Assembly: GCF_024448895.1 (NCBI RefSeq)
Contig: NZ_JAMOIC010000020.1
Location: 21,154-85,153, forward strand
DNA from: Stutzerimonas stutzeri
Lineage (GTDB): Bacteria; Pseudomonadota; Gammaproteobacteria; Pseudomonadales; Pseudomonadaceae
DNA length: 64,000 bases
Direction: 5' to 3'
Shown here: positions 1-6,332 of the stretch, in pieces
Position numbering within the stretch: position 1 is the stretch's first letter
Layout of the letters: every line of letters starts with the position of its first letter
Made by a program: the position numbers and the translations under genes
The notes under the pieces: model-generated
What the model was told of the DNA's origin: nothing
Databases searched by the model: none
The model's input: only the letters and a program-made list of their open reading frames with translations

Positions 1-398
1 GCCTGCAAAGGGTAGCGCAGCAAGCCGGCTGTCGCAGGTGCTGCGCCGTCCAGCCATGAACCAAGTGGGCTGATGACGCGGCCTAACAACGCATCGCCCA
101 CCACCACACCGGAACGCTCCCCCGTGGCAACAATTTCAGTTCGGGTGGACAGCCCTTCCAGCGACCCTATCGGCGCGAGAATCGCCTCGTCGCCATCAAA
201 GCCAACCACTTCCGCCTGCAGGGCGCGCTGACTCAAAGGGTCGCTCAGGTGACACAGTTCGCCGATGCCAACGCCCGCCACACTGGCGTGTACCAGGGTG
301 CCACGGATGCTGCGGATGCGCCCGCGCATGGGCCGAGGTTGAGCATCACCCAGGCGCTTGGCCAAGATTGGTAACAAGCTGTCCAGCGCAACTGTCAT
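1..398 (-). CDS. sctN: Type III secretion ATPase SctN, N-terminal part (cut by window edge)
   Basis: The frame begins at an ATG at 398 that overlaps the stop of sctL (ATGA) and is open to the window edge, giving about 132 residues. They form the N-terminal beta-barrel of a FliI/YscN-type ATPase: MRGRIRSIRGTL, then GELCHL, a VVGFDGDEAIL stretch and GRVISPLGSWLDG, which matches the usual 'GRVLDGLGRPLDG' turn of the family. The Walker A motif lies beyond the edge. SctN is the hexameric cytoplasmic ATPase that unfolds and unloads substrates at the export gate. Its place directly after sctL, the stator that holds it, is the standard T3SS order. Confidence 0.88.
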   Translation of the reverse strand, partial: MTVALDSLLPILAKRLGDAQPRPMRGRIRSIRGTLVHASVAGVGIGELCHLSDPLSQRALQAEVVGFDGDEAILAPIGSLEGLSTRTEIVATGERSGVVVGDALLGRVISPLGSWLDGAAPATAGLLRYPLQ

Positions 399-982
399 GC
401 TTGCGGCTCGGTGGTATGAGGCAACAAGCTCTGGCGGATCGCGCGCAGCTGCGCCTCAACGCCAAGTTCGACACTGGCGATGGCACTGCTCAGGCGTGCC
501 TGACCGGGTTCGACGCTCGCATCCGCCTCGAGGGAGAGACGGGCGGCCAAGTCCGGCTCGATTCGTTTCACCAGCGCCTCAAGCTCGGCCGGCGCGACAT
601 ACAGCGTCAGTGCCTGGCTGTCGCGGAATGCCGTCAGCGCCTTGCGCGTGCAGCCAAGCAACAACTCGCTGGAGTCCATGGGTTCCAGTACTTGGCGAAC
701 AATATTCAGGGCAAGGTCAGCCATGCTGCTTTCCAGGCCAGCCAGGTAGTGATCGACCTTGGCTGAGGTCTGCGCCAACAACGCCGAGGCCTGCTCTAGT
801 CCTTCATCGCGACCTTGCGCTAATCCTTCGCTGCGCGCCTTTTCAACGACACGCCGGGTGTTGGCGCGGATGGTGTTCGACTCCTCGCGCGCCGCTTGCA
901 GAAAGGCATAGCCTTCGACCCAGCGAGTCGCATCGTCCTGGCGAATGATTTTCTGCGGTGGCCGGCTCGGTAGTTCGCTCAT
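395..982 (-). CDS. sctL: Type III secretion stator protein SctL
   Basis: This 195-aa cytoplasmic protein should be the SctL/HrpE/YscL (FliH-like) stator that links the ATPase to the sorting platform. An N-terminal stretch is followed by a charged helical segment rich in E, R, Q and A (about residues 25-75), and then a globular C-terminal half with the family pattern LNIVRQVLEPMD. The open frame extends 25 codons further upstream, but the ATG at 982 overlaps the sctK stop (ATGA) and gives MSELPSRPPQKII, the usual SctL type of start. The gene also overlaps sctN, so translation of K-L-N is probably coupled. In rhizobial clusters the equivalent gene is nolV. Confidence 0.82.
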   Translation of the reverse strand: MSELPSRPPQKIIRQDDATRWVEGYAFLQAAREESNTIRANTRRVVEKARSEGLAQGRDEGLEQASALLAQTSAKVDHYLAGLESSMADLALNIVRQVLEPMDSSELLLGCTRKALTAFRDSQALTLYVAPAELEALVKRIEPDLAARLSLEADASVEPGQARLSSAIASVELGVEAQLRAIRQSLLPHTTEPQA

Positions 983-1590
983 TCCAGGAATTCCTTGGCT
1001 GCGATCTCGCGAATCAGAGTGATGCCTTGGGGTGGAAAGTCGCTGAACTGCAGCCACCTGGGATCCAGCCGCAAGCGCAACCAGCGCTGTAGATCATCTG
1101 GTAGCGAGCACAGCCAGGCCCTGACGCAGGCGTCGCCGTCGCGCTCGATGGCCTGTAGCAGTTGCTCGACGTCAAACAGCAAATCCATCGCACCGGCCTT
1201 ATCGCGATGGGCCAGGGCGAACTCGAATACATCGGCGCCCAGCTTGTCCTTGAGCGCCTGAACGGCTGCGCCACGAATCTCCCGCGCGAGCGCATTGGCA
1301 TGCCAGGTCGCGCCGCATAACAGCGCCAGGCGAGGTAGGTGCTCAGGCGCGAGCAGCATGATGTGAACGTCCGCCTCAACGCGCGGCTGCGCGAGCGGCG
1401 TCAACTTGAAGTGATCGAGGAGCAGACGTTCCAGCCGGGTGCGATAGCGCGATTCACTCAACAACGCATTGAGCTGCTCGGTGTTCAGGGCACCTGCAAA
1501 ACATTGGTTGAGGCTGGCGGGCAGTACATAGCTCAGCGGCTGCGCAGCGACGGCCCGCCACTGCTCTTGAAGAGAGGGCTGAGCAGTCAT
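979..1590 (-). CDS. sctK: Type III secretion accessory protein SctK
   Basis: This 203-aa soluble protein resembles the SctK/YscK/NolU family, which connects the SctD inner-membrane ring to the SctQ sorting platform in the cytoplasm. The sequence has no signal peptide or membrane segment. It is leucine- and arginine-rich and contains WHANALAREIRG and a C-terminal LRLDPRWLQFSDFPP stretch. Position is a strong part of the call: it lies between sctJ and sctL with 4-bp overlaps on both sides, the order J-K-L-N seen in Ysc clusters and, as rhcJ-nolU-nolV-rhcN, in rhizobia. Sequence conservation in this family is low, so the name rests on motif resemblance plus synteny. Confidence 0.75.
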   Translation of the reverse strand: MTAQPSLQEQWRAVAAQPLSYVLPASLNQCFAGALNTEQLNALLSESRYRTRLERLLLDHFKLTPLAQPRVEADVHIMLLAPEHLPRLALLCGATWHANALAREIRGAAVQALKDKLGADVFEFALAHRDKAGAMDLLFDVEQLLQAIERDGDACVRAWLCSLPDDLQRWLRLRLDPRWLQFSDFPPQGITLIREIAAKEFLE

Positions 1591-2357
1591 TCACTTTCCT
1601 TCAAGACGTAGATACCCGGCGTTTCGCGCTGCCGCCAGAAGTGCCACCCGATCGCGCCCGCCATACCAAGCAATAGAATCAACCCGGAAAAAAGCATGAC
1701 TTTGGCTCTGGCAATACTGGCCTCGAGCATCCACAAGCCAAGGAAGGATTTGAGCGGCGGTGCGTTGTCCTGGGAGCGCACCGCGGCTTCGACGGCGGTA
1801 ACTGAAACGCCGTCGTAGCCCAGCCCGGAGATGCTGCTAGCGACCAGGGATTTGATCTGAGGCACCAGCTTGTCCACTTCCGTACTGGCTTCGTAGCGGA
1901 TCAACACCGAGGCCGATGACGGCGAGATGACTCGTTTCAGCAGGTCATTGTCAGGTAGCACCACATGCACCCGTGCTGACAACACACCATCTATCTGGGA
2001 CACCGTATGAGACAGTTCTTCGCTAAGCGCATAGACCATCTGCGCGCGCTCCTGCACGGGAGAGGACACCAGGCCGTTGCCTTTGAACACATCGCCCATA
2101 TTGGAGAACTTCTGCTCGGGCAAACCGATGTCGTCCAACAAGGTGACGGCTTCTGAGAGGCGTTCCTCCGGCACGGTCACCGTCATCTTGCCGTCGTCCT
2201 GCACCTTGCGCTGCGCAGCGATGCCATCGCGCAACAAGGCGGCTACCATCTTGTTCGCTTCGCGCTCGCTGAGGTTGGTGTAAAGCGTCGAATCACAACC
2301 CTGCAGCAGGATAGTGAAGACAACTAGCAGCACCGCATGCCAGCCGCGCCTAGCCAT
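1587..2357 (-). CDS. sctJ: Type III secretion inner-membrane ring lipoprotein SctJ
   Basis: This 256-aa protein is a clear YscJ/HrcJ/PrgK family member that forms the periplasmic inner-membrane ring with SctD. A lipoprotein signal ends in LLQGC (Cys21). It is followed by the conserved LYTNLSEREANKMVAALL segment, two ring-building domains, and a C-terminal transmembrane helix at about residues 218-240 with a short basic cytoplasmic tail. Typical internal motifs are NGLVSSPVQERAQ and ALSEELSHTVSQIDGV. It overlaps sctK by 4 bp and starts 2 bp after sctI. Length and layout are normal for the family. Confidence 0.95.
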   Translation of the reverse strand: MARRGWHAVLLVVFTILLQGCDSTLYTNLSEREANKMVAALLRDGIAAQRKVQDDGKMTVTVPEERLSEAVTLLDDIGLPEQKFSNMGDVFKGNGLVSSPVQERAQMVYALSEELSHTVSQIDGVLSARVHVVLPDNDLLKRVISPSSASVLIRYEASTEVDKLVPQIKSLVASSISGLGYDGVSVTAVEAAVRSQDNAPPLKSFLGLWMLEASIARAKVMLFSGLILLLGMAGAIGWHFWRQRETPGIYVLKESE

Positions 2358-2359
2358 AC

Positions 2360-2788
2360 TTACTGCCCTTTCATCAAGGTATTGGCTGAGCCAGAAATCT
2401 GCGTCGCGCCACGCACCACCATCTGGGTTTCAATCGAATAGTCGAACACCCTGCTCAGAGAGTTCATCAATTTATCGACCTGGGCTTCGCTGGTTTTGCC
2501 TGGCTCCACCGTCCCGGACTTGTCTGCCTGGCCCGCGTAGTCGGGGCTGCTGCTGGTGTAGCGCTGATTGGTGGCGGACGTGCTGGATGCGCGCTCGGAA
2601 AAATGTTGCGAACGGTCGATAAAACCGTTCAGACGCTGCATCAGATTTTCACCAACCTGATTAGGCCCAGCGCCTGCCGGCATACCTTTGGAATGGCTCG
2701 CCATGTGTTCGAACAGGTTCTGGGAAACCTGCGCCATCGCGTCTTGCCCGGCGACTGGCGGCGTGGCTACAGCTGCACTTGGAAGCAT
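2360..2788 (-). CDS. sctI: Type III secretion inner rod protein SctI
   Basis: This 142-aa protein is predicted to be the inner rod/needle adapter. The C-terminal 30 residues carry the family signature: an amphipathic helix VFDYSIETQMVVRGATQ followed by ISGSANTLMKGQ, close to YscI/PscI and HrpB. The N-terminal two thirds are polar and low in complexity, as usual. It sits directly before sctJ, the place held by yscI, hrpB or nolB in other clusters. A GAGG ribosome-binding site lies 6 bp before the ATG at 2788. The 67-aa gene ends 14 bp upstream. Confidence 0.83.
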   Translation of the reverse strand: MLPSAAVATPPVAGQDAMAQVSQNLFEHMASHSKGMPAGAGPNQVGENLMQRLNGFIDRSQHFSERASSTSATNQRYTSSSPDYAGQADKSGTVEPGKTSEAQVDKLMNSLSRVFDYSIETQMVVRGATQISGSANTLMKGQ

Positions 2789-2802
2789 GTACGACCTCGC
2801 GT

Positions 2803-3006
2803 CTATTCTTCGTCGTCGGCCTGGGCTTCTTTAAGTATTTCCTGAGCGCGCGGCATGATGATGAACTGACCACCGAGCACGATTGCCTGAGTGATCATCT
2901 GATCCATCAGCTCTTCATCGTTCTGCGCGCTATTCAATGCTTCGGCGAAATCATCTGCCGAGTTCACCTGCCCGGCGGTTGCGCCATCTACGGGATTCAC
3001 TGCCAT
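2803..3006 (-). CDS. 67-aa acidic T3SS-associated protein, possible needle or chaperone
   Basis: This small acidic protein of 67 residues has a strong AGGAGA ribosome-binding site before the ATG at 3006. It has a Gly/Asn/Asp-rich N-terminus (about 1-18), a predicted helix DDFAEALNSAQ, a hydrophobic helix QAIVLGGQFIIM (about 40-51) and a charged tail. There is no Cys and no signal peptide. It lies between the N-terminal secretin half and sctI, in the same operon. That position and size would fit a needle or pilin subunit (SctF, NopA-like), a HrpF-type small protein or a needle chaperone. I do not recognise the family firmly, so no symbol is given. The 53-aa gene at 10277-10438 is a competing candidate for the needle. 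Confidence 0.6.
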   Translation of the reverse strand: MAVNPVDGATAGQVNSADDFAEALNSAQNDEELMDQMITQAIVLGGQFIIMPRAQEILKEAQADDEE

Positions 3007-3038
3007 GATTTTCTCCTGGGTAGTTACTGGGTTTGTGA

Positions 3039-3680
3039 CTACTGCTTGGATCTCGCTTCCACCAACTCAGTGGCGGCGCTGCCGCGGAACACCCTCACAC
3101 CGTGCTCACGTACCACCGGGCCGGGCTCGGGGCGGGCAATCTGCTCGATGCGCTGCTCGACCAACGCCATGAAAGCAGGGGGCCCGGAGACCATCAGTCC
3201 GTCGCCCTGGAAGCTGTTGCGCACATGCAAGTGCTTTCCGCTGACACCAAGTTCATCGAGGCTGGCTTGCAGATCTTTCGCACTCAGCCCTACCGCTTCG
3301 AAGTTGCGAATTTGCAGATCGTCCTCACTGTCGACGTACAACATGTTGCCGTCTGAGAACCAGGTAAGCGTGTTATTTGTTGTGAGTTTGTCGAGGAATG
3401 CGCCGGCGTTCGCCGCACGAAAGTTGGCTGGCGCACGACCTTTGACTTTGGCCGAAATCACCATCGGCACCCCCAGATTACGACCGAACGCCTGAAGTAC
3501 ACCGCGCACATCCTGATCAATGACCACGTAGGCATAGGGCCGGGAGGCCCATTCTGGCTGGCCTTGCGCGCTCGCCGCCGGTATCACCGAAAACAATCCG
3601 ACAGCGCAGAGGGCTGAGGCGAATACGCGACCTATCCGGCGAAACCAGGCACTGGCCGCACAAATCACAAGTTTTCTCAC
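3039..3680 (-). CDS. sctC1: T3SS secretin N-terminal half, RhcC1/HrcC1-like
   Basis: This is a 213-aa exported protein with a signal peptide ending near IPAASA and then the N0-N1 region of T3SS secretins: SRPYAYVVIDQDVRGVLQ, FGRNLGVPMVISAKVKG, FLDKL and WFSDGNMLYV. It ends after the second N domain and has no secretin pore domain. A separate gene (5046-6332) encodes the pore half, as in rhizobial rhcC1(nolW)/rhcC2. The frame is open far upstream, but that part is antisense to the TPR gene. The GTG at 3680 gives the signal peptide, so it was chosen as the start. It should stack on the inner rings as the periplasmic part of the outer-membrane channel. Confidence 0.8.
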   Translation of the reverse strand: MRKLVICAASAWFRRIGRVFASALCAVGLFSVIPAASAQGQPEWASRPYAYVVIDQDVRGVLQAFGRNLGVPMVISAKVKGRAPANFRAANAGAFLDKLTTNNTLTWFSDGNMLYVDSEDDLQIRNFEAVGLSAKDLQASLDELGVSGKHLHVRNSFQGDGLMVSGPPAFMALVEQRIEQIARPEPGPVVREHGVRVFRGSAATELVEARSKQ

Positions 3681-3737
3681 GCTGGCAATGCGCCCGCCTT
3701 CAAGCACGCCGTTAGAATAGCCGCCGCGCCCGGTCAA

Positions 3738-4580
3738 TTGGCCAGTACATTGGGAGTACCGAATTTGCTCAGCCCCGTTGTTTTTCGACTGGCATTTCTT
3801 TCTGTCAGCGTCGCACTCTCTGCCTGTAGTTCCACCAGCAACAACAGCCCCACTCCCCCGCCCACCCCAGCCGACCAGAGTAGCTACGGCCGCTTGATGA
3901 AACTGGCCGATGATGTTGACCAGCGCGGCGACCACGGCACCGCTGCCACCCTTTACTTGCGCGCGACTCAGGAGCCCGGTGCGGGTGTTGAAGCCTGGAA
4001 CCGGCTGGGCGAGTTGAAGCTGGCCACCGGCGATGCCATAGGCGCCGAAACCGCCTTTCAACAAGCACTGGCGCTCGACCCGGATAAACCGCAAAGCCTG
4101 CTCGGCCTGGGTACAGCGCAATTGCGCCTCGGTTACGCCGAGCATGCTCAACCGTTGTTGGCGAGCGCCGCACCGCGGCTGAACAGCGTAACTGCCTTCA
4201 CTCGACTGGGCGTCGCCGAAGCCTTGCTCGGGCATACCGGCCGCGCACAGGACGCTTTCTTCAATGCCAAAGCCTTGGCGCCCAATAACCTGGACAGCCG
4301 CTGTAACCTGGCGCTGGCCTACGTTCTGAATAACCAACCGGACCTGGCTCTGGATGAGATCAGCGGCGCTGACACGGCCCCTGCCGCGCAACCGCGCCAC
4401 CAACGCAACACTTTGCTGGTGCAAGTGCTGGTCGGCCGCTCGGGCAACCCCGCCGAGGTGCGTCTGGACGGTATTGATGCTCAACAGCGGCAATCGCTGA
4501 TCGACGACGCCAAGCGTATCGCTGCGATCAAGGACCCCGCGACCAGAGCGCAGGCCATGGGCTTGGTTGAACGTCACTGA
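3738..4580 (+). CDS. TPR lipoprotein, TadD-like, between the two secretin halves
   Basis: A protein of up to 280 aa is encoded opposite to the rest of the T3SS operon. A lipoprotein signal ends LSAC (Cys30 from the first start), followed by a Pro/Thr/Ser linker and tetratricopeptide repeats from about residue 50 to 200, such as AWNRLGELKLATGDAIGA and ALDPDKPQSLLGLGTAQL. This layout matches TadD-type pilotin lipoproteins of Tad pili. No ATG start is available: TTG codons at 3738, 3750 and 3765 are possible, and 3765 has a GGGAG sequence upstream. A role in placing or assembling the CpaC-like secretin is inferred from the family and the context. Confidence 0.8.
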   Translation: MASTLGVPNLLSPVVFRLAFLSVSVALSACSSTSNNSPTPPPTPADQSSYGRLMKLADDVDQRGDHGTAATLYLRATQEPGAGVEAWNRLGELKLATGDAIGAETAFQQALALDPDKPQSLLGLGTAQLRLGYAEHAQPLLASAAPRLNSVTAFTRLGVAEALLGHTGRAQDAFFNAKALAPNNLDSRCNLALAYVLNNQPDLALDEISGADTAPAAQPRHQRNTLLVQVLVGRSGNPAEVRLDGIDAQQRQSLIDDAKRIAAIKDPATRAQAMGLVERH

Positions 4581-4618
4581 ATGCTCGGTCATTGCCTGCT
4601 GATTCATTGCACCCCTGC

Positions 4619-5035
4619 TCACTGCAAGCCTCCTGTGTCGCTCATGGCTTCCTGCGCTTCACGGCGGCGGCGCTGCAGTTCCGCCTCACTGCCCTGCAAG
4701 TAGTACTGCGCCGCCCGGCCAACCGGCGCGGCCAGGGTGGCGCCGGTGTTACGACCGCGCTGAAGGTCTTCGCGCTGCTCAACCATCTGCAGCAGGTTGA
4801 AACTGTTGGCGCAGCCAGGCGCCAGCTTCATGGTTTCGTGCAGTTGCGCTTCAACCTGAGGGGCACCCAGGCAGGCCTCGGGCAACAAGACCTGCCGTCC
4901 GTTAGCATCAGTCATGTTCACGTAGTCGCGGGAATAGTCAGATTGCTGAAGGCTTGTCTCGCAACCCGCAAGCAGTAGGAAGATCGGCAGCATGGCCGTC
5001 GGTAGTGCCAGTAACGGCAAAAGAGCCTTGCTCAT
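4619..5035 (-). CDS. CpaD-like outer-membrane lipoprotein next to the T3SS secretin
   Basis: This 138-aa lipoprotein has a signal peptide ending LLAGC. The ATG at 5035 was chosen for its GAGGTG ribosome-binding site. The mature part contains a GCANSFNLLQMVEQREDL segment and a following 'GRN...AAQYYLQG' helix. That resembles the C-terminal signature of CpaD/pilus lipoproteins, where a Gly-Cys-Ala pair is followed by 'NLAAMV-P-DL'. It is shorter than typical CpaD. It lies 10 bp downstream of the secretin gene, and CpaC-CpaD are partners in Tad pili, which supports a secretin-associated role. The assignment rests on motif memory, not a search. Confidence 0.62.
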   Translation of the reverse strand: MSKALLPLLALPTAMLPIFLLLAGCETSLQQSDYSRDYVNMTDANGRQVLLPEACLGAPQVEAQLHETMKLAPGCANSFNLLQMVEQREDLQRGRNTGATLAAPVGRAAQYYLQGSEAELQRRRREAQEAMSDTGGLQ

Positions 5036-5045
5036 GCACGACACC

Positions 5046-6332
5046 TCATTCCATGTAGAACCCGAACGGGCCGCCATCGCGGGTTAGCGCGGCAGTGGCG
5101 GGTTGCGGCGGTTTATCGGTGGGTGACAACGTCGCTTTGGCGGTCTGAACGGGCTCGACCAAGTACGGAGTGATGAGGATCACCAGCTCAGTTTCATTTC
5201 GCTGAAAACGCTTGGAGCGAAACAGGTTGCCGAGCACTGGCATGTCGCCGAGCAATGGCAGTTTTTCCAGGTCTTGCGAGCTGTTGCGCTGGAACAGTCC
5301 AGCAATCGCGAACGTTTGCCCGCTGCCAACTTCCACCCTCGTATCGGCGCGCCTCACCCGAAACGAGGGCACTTGGTAACCGGAGATCGATAGAGAAGCA
5401 CTGCCCATCAAGGTGCTCACCTCGGGTCGCACCTGCAGCGCGATGCGGTCGTTGGGCAGCAGCGTCGGACTGAACACCAGCGAGACGCCGTAGGACTTGT
5501 ACTGCACCCCGACCAGATCGCTGTTGACGGGCACCGGCACCGGTACTTCCCCACCGGCCAGGAAGCTCGCAGTCTCGCCAGTGCTGGCGGTGATATTGGG
5601 CTCGGCGAGAATCTCCAGCACGCCGTTGCTCTGCAGCGCCTCCAGCACCGAGTCGATGTTGAAGTGCCCGGAATCAAGACCCAAACCGACCAGGTTCGAC
5701 GCCCCGGCAGCAGCCTGCGCCGGTAACGAGCCACCGGTTAGCAGACCGAAGGAAAAGGTGCCGTTGTTGAACAGGGCATTCCAGCTCACCCCGTAACGCA
5801 GCAGCTCGTCACGGGACACCTCGGCAAAACGCACGCGGATATTCACTTGCGCCGAGCCTCCGGTGAACTGGGCCGTATTGACCGAGCTTTCCCAGTCCTG
5901 CCCTTCGGGATCCAAAAGGGCGTTGAGGTTGATCGCCTCGCTGACGTCCTTTACCTGGCCCTTAGCGTTCAGGCGATTGCCGGCGCCCGTCACCTGCACC
6001 CGGCCTTTGGCATTCAGTGCGCGGCTGACCGGCTGGGAGTTGGCGCCTACATTGAGGCTCATGCCTGCAATCTGATTACTGTCCTTGTCGAGCGCGACCA
6101 GGGTGGTATTGCCTGGACGCTTACCGAATACGTAGATCACGCCTGGAGAAACCACCTGCAAATCGGCAATTGCCGGCTCTGCGACCAGCACCGAATCCAC
6201 CGGTTGGGCAAAGCGAATGACCCGCCCTTCGCCACTGCCCAGATCAATCACGGCATCCTGGCTCTGCGCAACGGCCAAAGCCGGCAACAGGCTTAACGCA
6301 GCTAACCATCTGCGCATCCACAGGCCGCTCAA
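5046..6332 (-). CDS. sctC2: T3SS secretin pore half, RhcC2/CpaC-like
   Basis: This is a 428-aa exported secretin with a signal peptide (MRRWLAALSLLPALAVAQ). The N-terminal domain, about 30-100, is of the CpaC type (VIRFAQPVDSVLVAEPAIAD, VYVFGKRPGNTTL-like pattern). A secretin domain covers about 170-395, with LEILAEPNITASTGETASFL, GGEVPVPVP, GVSLVFSPTLLPNDRI and the terminal ETELVILITPYLVEP motif. These are closer to Tad-pilus CpaC and rhizobial RhcC2 than to the fused YscC/HrcC. Together with the separate N0-N1 protein it would make the outer-membrane ring. The start overlaps the sctV stop by 4 bp. Confidence 0.9.
   Translation of the reverse strand: MSGLWMRRWLAALSLLPALAVAQSQDAVIDLGSGEGRVIRFAQPVDSVLVAEPAIADLQVVSPGVIYVFGKRPGNTTLVALDKDSNQIAGMSLNVGANSQPVSRALNAKGRVQVTGAGNRLNAKGQVKDVSEAINLNALLDPEGQDWESSVNTAQFTGGSAQVNIRVRFAEVSRDELLRYGVSWNALFNNGTFSFGLLTGGSLPAQAAAGASNLVGLGLDSGHFNIDSVLEALQSNGVLEILAEPNITASTGETASFLAGGEVPVPVPVNSDLVGVQYKSYGVSLVFSPTLLPNDRIALQVRPEVSTLMGSASLSISGYQVPSFRVRRADTRVEVGSGQTFAIAGLFQRNSSQDLEKLPLLGDMPVLGNLFRSKRFQRNETELVILITPYLVEPVQTAKATLSPTDKPPQPATAALTRDGGPFGFYME

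Noticed and set aside
3681-4622. Long minus-strand open frame continuous with sctC1, giving a 527-aa protein
   Set aside because: It is antisense to the TPR lipoprotein gene, has a Gln/Gly/Arg-rich composition with no domain, and the signal peptide of sctC1 begins at 3680.
3039-6332. A stand-alone Tad pilus locus (CpaC, CpaD, TadD-like genes)
   Set aside because: No TadA ATPase, TadB/C platform, prepilin or prepilin peptidase is present, and the genes are embedded between sct genes with 4-bp overlaps to sctV.
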